Assembly (NCBI GenBank): GCA_002704225.1
Contig: PAFU01000026.1
Span: 95,667 to 159,666 of the forward strand
Direction of reading: 5' to 3'
DNA from: Gammaproteobacteria bacterium
GTDB lineage: Bacteria; Pseudomonadota; Gammaproteobacteria; Pseudomonadales; Azotimanducaceae
DNA length: 64,000 nt
Below the pieces are notes generated by a model. It did not search any database and was not told where the DNA came from. It worked only from the letters and a program-made list of their open reading frames with translations. The position numbers and the translations under genes are program-made. Of the stretch, positions 18,101 through 29,607 are shown in pieces. Position 1 is the stretch's first letter, and each line of letters starts with the position of its first letter.

Positions 18101-20386
18101 CTACTCGACGGTCAGTCGATCGACCTTTTGAAATCCACGCGGCAGCTTACGACCCCGTCGAGCGCGCTCACCCACGTAATTTTCGAGGTCTTTGGCCTTC
18201 AGCCGGAGGTGCCGTTGACCTGCGTGCACCAGCAGCTCGTCTTTTTCACCCAGCGTCACGGCGCCTACCAGTTCTTCTTCACCGGACTTAAACGCCGCCG
18301 ACGGCACGTTGATCAGTTTGTTGCCCTTGCCTCTGGCCAGTTCAGGCAATTCTTTCAGCGGAAACACCAACAACCGACCCTGATCGGTGACAGCGGCCAC
18401 ACTGGCGTCTGCCGATTCGTAGAGCGACGGGTCGATCAACAATGGGGGGAGGGCGAATCCTCCAGCGGGCACGCTCAGACAGGCCTTACCGGCTTTATTT
18501 TTTGTCACCATTTCGCTTAGCACGCCGACAAAGCCGAAGCCGGCATTGGACGCCAATAGCACTTTCGTATCACTACTGCCCATCAAAACACCCACGAATC
18601 GAGCATCATTTTTCGCCTTGAAGCGTCCCGACAGCGGTTCTCCCTGCCCCCTGGCCGAGGGGAGTGTATGGGCCGCAGTGTTATAACTGCGGCCATCGGA
18701 ATCCATAAAGACCAGTACGTCATTGCTGCGCCCTTTTGCTGCCTGCGCAAACTCGTCGCCGGTCCGGTAGTTCAGTTCATGAGGCTTCACATCGTGACCT
18801 TTGGCCGCTCGGACCCAACCCTTGGTCGATAGCACGACGGTTATGGGATCGTTGGTGAGCAAATCTTCTTCACTGAACGCTTGAGAATCTTCTGCTTGGA
18901 TCAGGGGTGAGCGACGTGGATCACCGTAGTCGGCGGCCACTGCCAACAGCTCTTTTTTGATTAAGGTCTGCATGCGCGCCTTCGAACCCAGGGTGATTTC
19001 CAGCTCAGCCTTTTCGCCCTCCAATTCCGCTTTCTCGCCTCGCAGCTTCATCTCCTCCAGCTTGGCGAGATTGCGCAGGCGCAAATCCAGAATGGCGTTG
19101 GCTTGGATCTCGCTCAATGCGAAACGCTCCATCAATGCAGGACGAGGCTGATCTTCTTCACGAATGATGCGAATCACCTCGTCGAGATCCAGATAGGCGA
19201 TTAAGAGGCCATCCAAAATGTGCAGGCGATCGTTGATTTTTTCCAGTCGGAAATTCAGGCGGCGGGTCACCACATCCAAACGATAACGCAACCATTCCTT
19301 TAAAATACCGACCAAGCCTTTTACCTCTGGCCGCTGGTCTATACCAATGATGTTGAGATTGACGCGATAGCTGCGCTCCAGATCCGTGGTGGCAAACAGA
19401 TGGCTCATCAAACGATCGTAGTCGATCCGATTGGATCGAGGCACGAAAACCAAGCGCGTCGGATTTTCGTGATCAGATTCATCACGCAGGTCCACCAGCA
19501 TCGGCAGCTTCTTGGCATTCATCTGCTGAGCAACTTGTTCCAGCACCTTGGCCGGAGACACCTGATGGGGTAGCGCGGTGATCACCACATCCGGCCCTTC
19601 ACGATGATAGACCGCGCGCGCCTTGATGCTGCCGCGACCGGTTTCGTAAAGCGCTTGAATGTCTTCGGCTGGCGTTATGACTTGTGCCTCCGTCGGATAG
19701 TCAGGCCCCTGAATGTGGGTCATCAGATCCACGGTGGTGGCCTTGGGGCTATCAAGCAAATGCACACAGGCACTAACGACTTCGTTGAGGTTGTGGGGTG
19801 GGATATCGGTAGCCATACCCACGGCGATACCCGTACTGCCGTTAAGGAGCACAAATGGGGCCTGAGCGGGCAATAACTTGGGCTCGTTCACCGTGCCATC
19901 AAAGTTCGGACTGTAATCTACCGTGCCCTGCTTGGCTTCACTGAGCAGCAAGTCCGCGTATCGCGACAACCGAGCCTCGGTGTAGCGCATAGCCGCAAAG
20001 GACTTCGGATCGTCCGGGGCGCCCCAGTTGCCTTGACCATCTACCATGGGATAACGGAACGAAAACGGTTGGGCCATCAGCACCATGGCTTCGTAGCAAG
20101 CGCTGTCGCCGTGTGGATGGAACTTCCCCAACACATCACCAACCGTCCGCGCCGATTTGGCGTATTTGGCTTGATTGTTTAAGCCCAACTCACTCATCGC
20201 ATAGATGATTCTGCGCTGAACCGGTTTCAGACCATCAGCAATATGCGGTAACGCCCGGTCGTTGATGACGTACATGGAGTAATCCAAGTAGGCGCGTTCG
20301 GTATAGGTCGCCAACGACATGGATTCTGACGCATCGTTGCCAGAAGAATTGGGGCCTGTGGGGGTCGATTGGATTTCGTCATCCAT
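18101..20386 (-). CDS. parC: DNA topoisomerase IV subunit A
   Basis: Decatenating type IIA topoisomerase, breakage-reunion subunit. The catalytic tyrosine is Y135 in [11 protein letters not shown]. The quinolone-determining loop [11 protein letters not shown] has Ser95 and Glu99, equivalent to E. coli S80 and E84, so it looks like the sensitive wild type. A coiled region (about 440-475) has a direct [14 protein letters not shown] repeat. The C-terminal beta-pinwheel follows. The N-terminus carries about 20 extra acidic/polar residues. parE lies 65 bases upstream on the same strand. Confidence 0.97.
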   Translation of the reverse strand: MDDEIQSTPTGPNSSGNDASESMSLATYTERAYLDYSMYVINDRALPHIADGLKPVQRRIIYAMSELGLNNQAKYAKSARTVGDVLGKFHPHGDSACYEAMVLMAQPFSFRYPMVDGQGNWGAPDDPKSFAAMRYTEARLSRYADLLLSEAKQGTVDYSPNFDGTVNEPKLLPAQAPFVLLNGSTGIAVGMATDIPPHNLNEVVSACVHLLDSPKATTVDLMTHIQGPDYPTEAQVITPAEDIQALYETGRGSIKARAVYHREGPDVVITALPHQVSPAKVLEQVAQQMNAKKLPMLVDLRDESDHENPTRLVFVPRSNRIDYDRLMSHLFATTDLERSYRVNLNIIGIDQRPEVKGLVGILKEWLRYRLDVVTRRLNFRLEKINDRLHILDGLLIAYLDLDEVIRIIREEDQPRPALMERFALSEIQANAILDLRLRNLAKLEEMKLRGEKAELEGEKAELEITLGSKARMQTLIKKELLAVAADYGDPRRSPLIQAEDSQAFSEEDLLTNDPITVVLSTKGWVRAAKGHDVKPHELNYRTGDEFAQAAKGRSNDVLVFMDSDGRSYNTAAHTLPSARGQGEPLSGRFKAKNDARFVGVLMGSSDTKVLLASNAGFGFVGVLSEMVTKNKAGKACLSVPAGGFALPPLLIDPSLYESADASVAAVTDQGRLLVFPLKELPELARGKGNKLINVPSAAFKSGEEELVGAVTLGEKDELLVHAGQRHLRLKAKDLENYVGERARRGRKLPRGFQKVDRLTVE

Positions 20387-20451
20387 GAAAAATATACCTG
20401 TCTCGTTTGAGGTAAAGAATGGGAAAGAAGCCTAAGTTCGCTGGGCGCCGA

Positions 20452-22383
<1,932 letters not shown>

Positions 22384-22395
22384 CTAAAAATAAAA

Positions 22396-23133
22396 TCATT
22401 GAAGCCAACCCACTTGGCTCTCAATTTGACCACTATCCGTCAATGTTAACCAACGATAACCCGGCGGCTGATCGGCAAGAGCAAACTGCTGGCTGCGAGG
22501 CTCGAATTGAAAGCCTGTCGATGGTGTGCCCAGCAATGGTCTCTGGCGATACCGGCCGTCGATGACCTGATGAGCGTGCCCAAAAATGGCACCACAAAAT
22601 TCAGGGCTCTCTGACTCAATCAAGCCATCCAACAGTGATTCCGGGGCGTCAATTCGATCCTTGTCCAACCACGGCGATCCAATCGGCAGTAGCGGATGAT
22701 GGGTGGCCAACAAGCCATAGCGTGCGGTTTGCTGCTGCCATTGAGTCATCAAGGCCGCTCGCGTGGCCGCATCCACATGAGCTTCGGGCACATCGTCCTC
22801 ATGAGAATCCAGCGCACCCACAAACCAATCACCCAGACATAACGATTGCATAGGCAATCCAGCCTCTGCCATCGAATCGGCCCTATCATGATTGCCGGGC
22901 AAGCAGAGCAGTGGCGCGGCGCAGTGGGATTCGACCGTCGACAAAAACTGCTGATACACCTCAATCCCACCTGAGTGCACCAGATCCCCCGTCGCTACGA
23001 TGGCATCGGGAAGAGCCTCACCCGTGGCCTGAGCCAAAACCGCTCTGAGGGTCTCAAGTGTATCCGTCTGCAATAGCTGCTGGCCCTTGGGAACGAGATG
23101 GCAGTCGGTGATGTGTAACAGGGTTTGCTGCAC
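22396..23133 (-). CDS. cpdA: 3',5'-cyclic AMP phosphodiesterase CpdA
   Basis: Metallophosphoesterase that hydrolyses cAMP. The calcineurin-like metal motifs are HITDCHL, ATGDLVHSGG, GNHD and FGHAHQ, in the right order. At 245 aa it is close to the 275-aa E. coli enzyme. It sits between parE and the DUF1249 gene, as in E. coli and Pseudomonas. It implies cAMP signalling, although no CRP or adenylate cyclase is in this window. Confidence 0.93.
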   Translation of the reverse strand: MQQTLLHITDCHLVPKGQQLLQTDTLETLRAVLAQATGEALPDAIVATGDLVHSGGIEVYQQFLSTVESHCAAPLLCLPGNHDRADSMAEAGLPMQSLCLGDWFVGALDSHEDDVPEAHVDAATRAALMTQWQQQTARYGLLATHHPLLPIGSPWLDKDRIDAPESLLDGLIESESPEFCGAIFGHAHQVIDGRYRQRPLLGTPSTGFQFEPRSQQFALADQPPGYRWLTLTDSGQIESQVGWLQ

Positions 23134-23142
23134 CAGCTCGAA

Positions 23143-23781
23143 CTAAGCCTCTTCGCCGGGTTTGCGATCAACATATGCGGAGCGAGCCCTTGGTAGATCC
23201 AAGGCGTCTGCACTCATGCCTACCGCTAGGCATAGGGCGAGATATTCACCTAAAAAACGATTCAGCTGTTCTTTTTCATCTCGAGCGCGCATCCGACGGT
23301 TGGGATACTCGTAGGCTCCGTGAAAACGCGTCTGATGCTGGTACGCCACGACCTCGGCGCTCTTGGTGTCATGATACAGCTGAATCTTCATGTTCGGACT
23401 GCTGCCCCAGTCCTGCTTGGGTACTTGGGTAAGCTGCAGCATGGTCGTATAGGGCCCGCGCTTGAGCACCGTCAGCTCTACCCGCGTACCCGATTCGCCG
23501 GGCAACAGCATCACGCACTTAAAGTCGTCCTCACGCACCGTGGGGAAAAGCTTCATCAAACGTTGAAAGTTGATATCACACTCGGCCATGTGCCCGGCCA
23601 AATCGTGATGGTAGCGCCGCCCCGGGTGTTGGCCACCCGTGGCAAAGTCGTAGCTCAGCTCGGTAGAGCGGCTAAGAATATCGGCATCTGTTTCTGGGCG
23701 CTTGTCTGACACTGACCGTCTCGATTTCTGTTTCGTTTCTGGCAACGCGATAATATACCTAGCCTGCTGCCGTGGTGTCAT
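23143..23781 (-). CDS. DUF1249 (YqiB-like) protein
   Basis: The conserved part matches YqiB: AECDINFQRLMKLFP, MKIQLYHDTKSAEVVAYQ, YPNRRMRARDEKEQLNRFLG. No catalytic function is known. The open frame gives 212 aa, about 70 more than E. coli YqiB. GTG at 23712 would give 189 aa, and the family-like part begins only near RRYHHDLAGH, so the start is uncertain. It is 9 bases upstream of cpdA and divergent from tolC. The nudF gene that usually sits here is missing. Confidence 0.85.
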   Translation of the reverse strand: MTPRQQARYIIALPETKQKSRRSVSDKRPETDADILSRSTELSYDFATGGQHPGRRYHHDLAGHMAECDINFQRLMKLFPTVREDDFKCVMLLPGESGTRVELTVLKRGPYTTMLQLTQVPKQDWGSSPNMKIQLYHDTKSAEVVAYQHQTRFHGAYEYPNRRMRARDEKEQLNRFLGEYLALCLAVGMSADALDLPRARSAYVDRKPGEEA

Positions 23782-23952
23782 GACTCAATAGAAAATTTCC
23801 TCTATTGGACGTTACCCAGCAATTGCGGCAAAGGTTAGCCAGAACTGCGCCCAGTTCACGTTACTTGCATCCGCATTAAGGGCATAATCCGAACGATGAT
23901 ATGTGCCGCTTATCGCTTATTCAGACGGCGGCCGAATAAAGAAGGAAGTTCA

Positions 23953-25353
23953 ATGTCCTATTCCCGATCATCATTTGTCCGCCCCCTACAGACCGTAACG
24001 ATCCTTGCAGCCATGTTGTGTGCGCCGACCTACGCCGACGATCTGATGACCGTGTTTGTTGCCGCCAAAGATAATGACGCCTCGGTTGGCGCGGCTCGCG
24101 CATCTTATTTGGCTGACAAAGAGCGCCTGCCTCAGGCTCGCTCAGCACTGCTACCGTCTCTGGTCGCCAGAGCCAATACCACCAAAACCGAGGTTACGAT
24201 ACCCGGCGACAATTCAGCGAGCGCCGCCATTTTAGAAAATGGTTACAACGACAACAGCTGGAGCGCCCAGCTACGCCAACCCGTGGTCAATTTGTCTTCA
24301 TGGTTCGGCTACAACAGCGCCAAAGCCTTCGTTAAAGCATCGTCCTTTTCCTTGGCTGCCCAAGAGCAGGATCTGATTGTTCGCGTGGCGGAAGCGTACT
24401 TGAACATCCTTCGTACCCGTGATCGGCTGGACACCACCAACGCGGAAGTCACCGCCGTCAGACGCCAGTTGGAGCAAGTACAGCAGCGCTTCGATGTCGG
24501 CTTGGTCGCCATTACCGACGTACTGGAATCCCAAGCCGCTTTCGATGCTGCCTTGGTACGACAAATTCAAGCCGACACCGATCATTACATTAGCTTCGAA
24601 ACCCTGCGTACGTTGACGGGACGGGGCTATGACACTCTCGCGACCCTGTCGGAGCAGCTGCCCATTGTTGCCCCAGACCCGATGGATGAAGAAGCTTGGG
24701 TCGAGGCCGCCATGCGCTCCAATTTGGGCATCCGCGCCGCCATGGAACAACTCAGCTCCGCGCGCAGCGATGCTAAATCGCGTTTGTCAGGCCATCTGCC
24801 CACAGTGGACGCCACCGTTACTCGGAGCAATAACCACAATGGCAACCCGCTCACACAGCAGTTCAGCCCGCAAGAAACCGAGACGAACATTTACGGATTA
24901 GAAGTGACTCTCCCCTTGTTCCAAGGCGGCCGAACGACCTCTCGGGTCAGGGAAGGCAACGCACGCGTGGAACAGGCCCGTGAGCAGCTACTGAATCAAC
25001 GACGCACGGTCGTGCGTAACACCCGCAACCTGTACCAGTCGGTCTCTACCGACGTGGCGCGGGTGAAAGCCAGACTGAAAGCGATTCGTTCGTCACAATC
25101 CGCGTTGGAAGCCACCCAAACGGGCTATGAGGTCGGCACGCGAAACATTGTCGACGTACTGCAGGCCCAGACACGACTGTACGATTCTCAATTTGCCTAT
25201 GCGGATTCGCGTTATACCTACCTGCTGAACTTGTTGAGACTGAAGCAGCAAACGGGTCTGTTGGCCCAGCCCGATCTGCAGGAAATCAACAGCTTTATGG
25301 ATTCCAATGCGCCCGTGGAGCGGCTGGTATCCCTGCGATCATCAAAGCGCTAA
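23953..25353 (+). CDS. tolC: TolC-family outer membrane channel
   Basis: Trimeric outer-membrane exit duct for efflux pumps and type I secretion. ATG at 23953 is preceded by GAAGGAAG and gives a clean signal peptide (hydrophobic core TVTILAAMLCAPTYA, cleavage about residue 27). The frame extends to 23896 but would spoil the signal peptide. Two outer-membrane-factor repeats are visible; ANTTKTEV and VTLPLFQGGRTTSRVREG are typical strand/helix segments. Location divergent from the DUF1249/cpdA/parE genes matches E. coli tolC. Confidence 0.95.
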   Translation: MSYSRSSFVRPLQTVTILAAMLCAPTYADDLMTVFVAAKDNDASVGAARASYLADKERLPQARSALLPSLVARANTTKTEVTIPGDNSASAAILENGYNDNSWSAQLRQPVVNLSSWFGYNSAKAFVKASSFSLAAQEQDLIVRVAEAYLNILRTRDRLDTTNAEVTAVRRQLEQVQQRFDVGLVAITDVLESQAAFDAALVRQIQADTDHYISFETLRTLTGRGYDTLATLSEQLPIVAPDPMDEEAWVEAAMRSNLGIRAAMEQLSSARSDAKSRLSGHLPTVDATVTRSNNHNGNPLTQQFSPQETETNIYGLEVTLPLFQGGRTTSRVREGNARVEQAREQLLNQRRTVVRNTRNLYQSVSTDVARVKARLKAIRSSQSALEATQTGYEVGTRNIVDVLQAQTRLYDSQFAYADSRYTYLLNLLRLKQQTGLLAQPDLQEINSFMDSNAPVERLVSLRSSKR

Positions 25354-25364
25354 GCAGCACTAGC

Positions 25365-25390
25365 AAAAAGGCCTAACGCTTCGTTAAGCC
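25365..25390 (-). terminator. Rho-independent terminator of waaA
   Basis: On the minus strand GGCTTAACG (25390-25382), loop AAG and CGTTAGGCC (25378-25370) form a 9-bp stem with one G-U pair, followed at once by TTTTT (25369-25365). The waaA stop codon lies inside the right arm. On the plus strand the same stem lacks a T-tract, so it should mainly end the leftward waaA transcript. Confidence 0.8.
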
Positions 25391-26701
25391 GTCGAGTGAC
25401 TGTCCCGAAAGCACTTGGGTTATCACGTCTTGAGTGCGTTGCTGGGCGCCTTTATTCGAAGCCACAACCTCGCTAGCCGCCGCTCCCATGGCCTTACGCG
25501 CCTCAGCGTCGTTCAGCAATGCGACCAAAACAGAGGTCAGCGAGGCTTCATTCACTTGCTGACAGGCCCTCGCCGCCATGAGGTCTGCATAGACCTGAGC
25601 AAAATTAAAGTCATGAGGGCCGGTGATTACCGGAGTGCCAAGACTGGCTGGCTCGATGGGATTGTGACCGCCTCGGGGCACTAGCGAACCACCCACGAAG
25701 GCCACCTCAGACAACCGAAACAATGGCATCAGTACGCCCATTTCGTCGATCAGTACGATTCGGCAATGACTCGTCGCTGGTCCAGCTTGCGCTACCCAGT
25801 CGCCATAACGGCACCATGTGATCGGCATAGCCTGTGTTGCCCGGTCGAGCAATATCGCCAACTCTGCTGCCCGATTGGGGTGCCGCGGCGCTAGCAGAAG
25901 CGTCAGGCTTGGATCCGATTCCAGCGCAGCAAAGTGAGCCTGAAGCACAAGCTCTTCCTCACCAGGATGCGTGGAGGCTGCGATCCAATAGCGTCGTGGT
26001 GCCTGCGCCCATTCTGCCGCGCGCGCTTCAACATCCGTCGGTAGGTCTAAGTCGTATTTGACATTGCCCACCGTCTGCACGCGTTTAGCGTCAACCCCAA
26101 GGTCGATGAATCGCTGAGCGTGCTCTGAAGTCTGACAGGCAATTAAGTCAAAGCATTCGAGCACTCGGCGACTCAGCCAGCGGAAACGCTGATAACCCCG
26201 CGCGGACTTTTCCGACAGCCGGGCATTCACCAGCATCACCGGAATACCACGCGCCTTGGCTTCCAGAATCAGATTCGGCCAGATTTCCGTTTCCATCAGA
26301 ATCAGCACCCGCGGGTTTGCCTGTGTCAGGAAACGGCGCACGGCAAATGTGAAGTCGTAAGGTGCATAACAGTGAGCAACGGTGTCACCCAGCAGCGAGG
26401 CAACCCGTTCGCTACCCGTTGGCGTCATGGTGGTGACCAACACCGGCCCTTGCTCTGCGGTCATGGCACGAATCGTCGGGGCTGCCGCAATGGTTTCGCC
26501 TGCTGATACCGTATGAAACCAAACAGTGCCTTGAGCCAAAGACCCGGAGTAAAAGCCAAACCGTTCTTGCCAGCGAGGTCGATAGGTCGCATCTCGCCGC
26601 CCTCGCCACCATAACCGCAGCAGCACAACGGGCAGCGCCAGCCAGAGTAGAATCCGGTAGATCACCAGTCCCGGATAAGATATCGCATGATACACGCTCA
26701 A
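25373..26701 (-). CDS. waaA: 3-deoxy-D-manno-octulosonic acid transferase
   Basis: Adds Kdo to lipid IVA, beginning the lipopolysaccharide core. An N-terminal membrane anchor (about 10-28) is followed by the GT-B fold: WFHTVSAGET with the catalytic Glu, MTPTGSERV, METEIWPNLI, LVNARLSEKS and GGSLVPRGGHNPIEPA in the nucleotide-sugar site. At 442 aa it is slightly longer than the E. coli enzyme. Its start overlaps the stop of the kinase-like gene upstream (ATGA), so the two are translated together. Confidence 0.96.
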   Translation of the reverse strand: MSVYHAISYPGLVIYRILLWLALPVVLLRLWWRGRRDATYRPRWQERFGFYSGSLAQGTVWFHTVSAGETIAAAPTIRAMTAEQGPVLVTTMTPTGSERVASLLGDTVAHCYAPYDFTFAVRRFLTQANPRVLILMETEIWPNLILEAKARGIPVMLVNARLSEKSARGYQRFRWLSRRVLECFDLIACQTSEHAQRFIDLGVDAKRVQTVGNVKYDLDLPTDVEARAAEWAQAPRRYWIAASTHPGEEELVLQAHFAALESDPSLTLLLAPRHPNRAAELAILLDRATQAMPITWCRYGDWVAQAGPATSHCRIVLIDEMGVLMPLFRLSEVAFVGGSLVPRGGHNPIEPASLGTPVITGPHDFNFAQVYADLMAARACQQVNEASLTSVLVALLNDAEARKAMGAAASEVVASNKGAQQRTQDVITQVLSGQSLDGLTKR

Positions 26702-27405
26702 GATGATCCTTCCCTCATGGGTGGCAGGCTCGACAAGATTTCATCGACCGTGTGCGTAAGGCTACAACCCGACACGTTCAGTTGTCGGTCTGCCTTGGTG
26801 TATTGATCCACCCGCCGCTGACTGCCCAATGCAGCAATGCATGGAATGCCAAGCTGGTTCGCGACAAAGACCAATGCCCGCGGCTCTGCAATGCTGCCGA
26901 GGTCATAGTCCACAAGCACGACAGCACTCGCGTTGTGCATGTAACGCTCGGCACGATTTTGCAAATGAGCTTCGTACTCACTCATTCCATCAATGGGAAG
27001 GGTTCGTTCGTCCTTGTGCCGCCGCCGACGCCGGCCTTGTGCATCCAGTGCGTCCTCGGCGCTGGCAAGCGAGTCCAGAGCCGTATCGGTGAAGGTCTGC
27101 CACTGTTTGATGTGCAGCAAATCCGATGCGACACCAGCGGCATGCAAGGGTCGCTCAATGGCGCCAGCCAGCTCGTCGTCGCCGACGAAACCCACCAGCG
27201 TGACCGTTAGACCCGCATCAGCCAAGCCCAAGGCCAAACCTGCAGCACTGGGATGTCGGACACATTCAGGCCGTGACCCCTGAAGGTCTTGGCACTGGGA
27301 TTGGTTAATCCAAATATCACCTGCCACCAAAACATGCCCGTCCGGAGGCGACAAAGACTGCACACTGTTAAGTAAGGATTGAAGCACGCACACCTCGCTG
27401 AGCAA
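26698..27405 (-). CDS. Truncated PfkB/HldE-like sugar kinase homologue
   Basis: 235 aa resembling only the first two thirds of a ribokinase-family kinase, best compared by eye with the HldE (RfaE) heptose kinase domain: VLVAGDIWIN near residue 25, LALGLADAGLTVTLVGFVGDDELAGAI near 56-82, VVLVDYDLGSI and VANQLGIPCIA. The C-terminal third is missing, including the GAGD motif with the catalytic aspartate, and the GG of the substrate loop is replaced by SA. It should not be an active kinase. It could be a decayed gene, yet the frame is open and it is coupled to waaA by a 4-base overlap. Confidence 0.65.
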   Translation of the reverse strand: MLSEVCVLQSLLNSVQSLSPPDGHVLVAGDIWINQSQCQDLQGSRPECVRHPSAAGLALGLADAGLTVTLVGFVGDDELAGAIERPLHAAGVASDLLHIKQWQTFTDTALDSLASAEDALDAQGRRRRRHKDERTLPIDGMSEYEAHLQNRAERYMHNASAVVLVDYDLGSIAEPRALVFVANQLGIPCIAALGSQRRVDQYTKADRQLNVSGCSLTHTVDEILSSLPPMREGSS

Positions 27406-27482
27406 TTCTATATGGTACTACAGGCTAGGCGTTACTCAGGAAGGTCTTAGAGGTTCCTCCCCAAAACAGATAACATCTGCCA

Positions 27483-28409
27483 ATGCACGACTCGTCACCA
27501 CCTCGCCCCTCCTTACTCGCGCCAAGGCTCTGGCCCGTCTGGTTCACCGCCGCGCTGATGTGGCTGTTGGCCCGCCTGCCCATGCGCTGGATTTTCGCCC
27601 TAGGCAAGACCATTGGTGTGTTCGGCTATCACCTCGCTCGGTCCCGCCGACGCATTGCCGAAGTCAACATCGCTAAGTGCTTTCCCACACTTGATGCCGA
27701 GCAACGGCAGCAGCTCGTTCGAGCAAACTTCCGCCATACTGGGATGGGAGTCGTTGAAATGGCGCTGCCTTGGCTAAACCCGCGACGAGATTTGTCCGCC
27801 CACTACCGAGTGGAAGGATTGGAGTACCTGCATCAAGCCCACGACCAAGACCGAGGCATCGTATTGGTCGGCGCCCACTACACAACGATTGATGTGACCA
27901 GCCAGTTCTTGAGCAAGCTGGGCTTTGTTGACGTGATGTATCGACGCAACAAAAACCCGGTGTGGGAGTGGCTGCAAACTCAGGGGAGACGCCACCATTT
28001 TGACGGGGTCGTCGAGCGCAGCGACATGCGCCAGACCATCAAACGGCTGAAAGCAGGTCGCGCGATATGGTACGCGGCAGATCAGGACTATGGCCGCAAG
28101 CACTCGGTATTCGCCCCATTTTTCGGCATATCGACGGCAACCATTGCCGCAAGTTCTCGGCTGGCCCAGCGCAATCAGTCTCCGGTCCTCATGCTGCACC
28201 AAATACGTGACATAGAACGCCGCACCTGGACCCTGCGCTTCAGCCCAGTACTGGAGGGATTCGCCCAAGGGGATGAGGTCGCAGACGCAACTCGGCTCAA
28301 TCAAATGCTTGAGGATTCACTGCGTCAGGTGCCTGATCAGTATCTGTGGGTACACCGGCGCTTCAAAACTCGACCCGAGGGTGAGGACTCGTTTTACCAT
28401 AAGGGTTAG
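27483..28409 (+). CDS. lpxL: Lipid A lauroyl/acyl transferase, LpxL/HtrB family
   Basis: Inner-membrane late acyltransferase that adds a secondary acyl chain to Kdo2-lipid A. An N-terminal membrane segment (about 17-45) precedes the HX4D catalytic motif HYTTID (132-137), the AADQDYG segment and the closing LWVHRRFKTRPEGE. Length 308 aa is normal. It is divergent from the waaA pair, so two steps of lipid A/core synthesis share an upstream region of 77 bases. Which acyl chain it uses (LpxL or LpxM type) is not decidable here. Confidence 0.92.
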   Translation: MHDSSPPRPSLLAPRLWPVWFTAALMWLLARLPMRWIFALGKTIGVFGYHLARSRRRIAEVNIAKCFPTLDAEQRQQLVRANFRHTGMGVVEMALPWLNPRRDLSAHYRVEGLEYLHQAHDQDRGIVLVGAHYTTIDVTSQFLSKLGFVDVMYRRNKNPVWEWLQTQGRRHHFDGVVERSDMRQTIKRLKAGRAIWYAADQDYGRKHSVFAPFFGISTATIAASSRLAQRNQSPVLMLHQIRDIERRTWTLRFSPVLEGFAQGDEVADATRLNQMLEDSLRQVPDQYLWVHRRFKTRPEGEDSFYHKG

Positions 28410-28446
28410 GCATACAATGGTCCGCTGCTTTTCGTAGGACATTTTT

Positions 28447-29604
28447 GTGCTCCCAACATTTCCCGAAATGCTCGGCCAACTGGTGGCGGAGCCCTCTGTC
28501 AGTTCCACGTCGCCGGAGATCGACCGTAGCAACCTGCGCGTCATTGAACACCTCGCGAACTGGCTGGATGGTTTGGGCTTTCGCACAGACATCATGCCGT
28601 TGCCCGGGCGACCGGACAAAGCGAACTTAATTGCCACCCTAGGAGGCGAGATCAACGACGGCATGGGCGGCCTCGTACTTGCCGGTCATACAGACACGGT
28701 GCCCTTCGACGAAGCTCTTTGGCAGAGCGATCCGTTTACCATCAAGGACGACCAAGACCGCTACTACGGTCTCGGCAGTTGCGACATGAAGGGGTTTTTC
28801 CCTGTGGCACTGGAGGCCGCGGCGACCTTCGCTAACCAACCTCTCAGAGCACCAATAACAATCGTGGCCACGTCAGACGAAGAGTCGTCCATGGCCGGCG
28901 GGCGTTATCTCTTGGAGTGCGGCAAGCCTAAGGCCGATTACGCCATTATCGGTGAGCCCACCGCCATGCAGCCGATTTTTGCGCATAAGGGCATCAGCAT
29001 GATGACCATTAAACTTGAGGGCGCGTCAGGACACTCCTCCGACCCCAGTCTCGGTGCGAACGCGCTGGATGCTATGCACCGGGTCATGAGCGAGCTGATT
29101 ACCCTACGCGAGGAGCTGGCAGCAAGCACGCAAAACGACGCCTTCGCCGTAAACATACCCACCATGAACTTGGGCTGCATGCGAGCAGGCGATAATCCCA
29201 ACCGCATCTGTGGTCATGCTGAGCTGCAAATTGATTTGCGACTGCTACCGGGCATGGACTCTGAGCACATCCATGAGATTTTGGAAAAACGTATCCGCGC
29301 CGTGGTTGAGCACTCTGGTGTGAGCCTGCAGTTGCAGAAGGCCTATCCGCCGATTCCACCCTTTCAATCGAATCCAGACGGCGAACTGCTGCGGTCACTG
29401 AGCGACTTCAGCGGCCAATCGCCGGGTACGGTGGCGTTTGGCACCGAGGCCCATTTCATGCAGACCTTGGGCATGGAAACCGTGGTCTGGGGACCGGGTA
29501 GCATTGATCAGGCGCATCAGCCCAACGAATATCTGGATAAGGCTCAGCTGGCTCCAGCCACCGACACGTTACGCCGCGTCATTCAACGTTTTTGTATGGC
29601 TTAA
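28447..29604 (+). CDS. argE: Acetylornithine deacetylase
   Basis: M20 metallopeptidase-family enzyme hydrolysing N-acetylornithine to ornithine. Metal and catalytic motifs are AGHTDTVPFDE, GLGSCDMKGF, TSDEESSMAGGRYL and GEPTAMQPI. The protein is 385 aa with a dimerisation insert in the middle. The start is GTG at 28447 after a TAGGAC site. It is 3 bases upstream of argA. Having both argE and a full argA suggests the linear arginine route rather than the acetyl-recycling one. Confidence 0.93.
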   Translation: MLPTFPEMLGQLVAEPSVSSTSPEIDRSNLRVIEHLANWLDGLGFRTDIMPLPGRPDKANLIATLGGEINDGMGGLVLAGHTDTVPFDEALWQSDPFTIKDDQDRYYGLGSCDMKGFFPVALEAAATFANQPLRAPITIVATSDEESSMAGGRYLLECGKPKADYAIIGEPTAMQPIFAHKGISMMTIKLEGASGHSSDPSLGANALDAMHRVMSELITLREELAASTQNDAFAVNIPTMNLGCMRAGDNPNRICGHAELQIDLRLLPGMDSEHIHEILEKRIRAVVEHSGVSLQLQKAYPPIPPFQSNPDGELLRSLSDFSGQSPGTVAFGTEAHFMQTLGMETVVWGPGSIDQAHQPNEYLDKAQLAPATDTLRRVIQRFCMA

Positions 29605-29607
29605 TCA

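Noticed and set aside
19000..19045. Short tandem repeat (GEKAELE twice) in parC
   Set aside because: In-frame repeat inside a coiled segment of ParC, a coding feature rather than a mobile or regulatory repeat.
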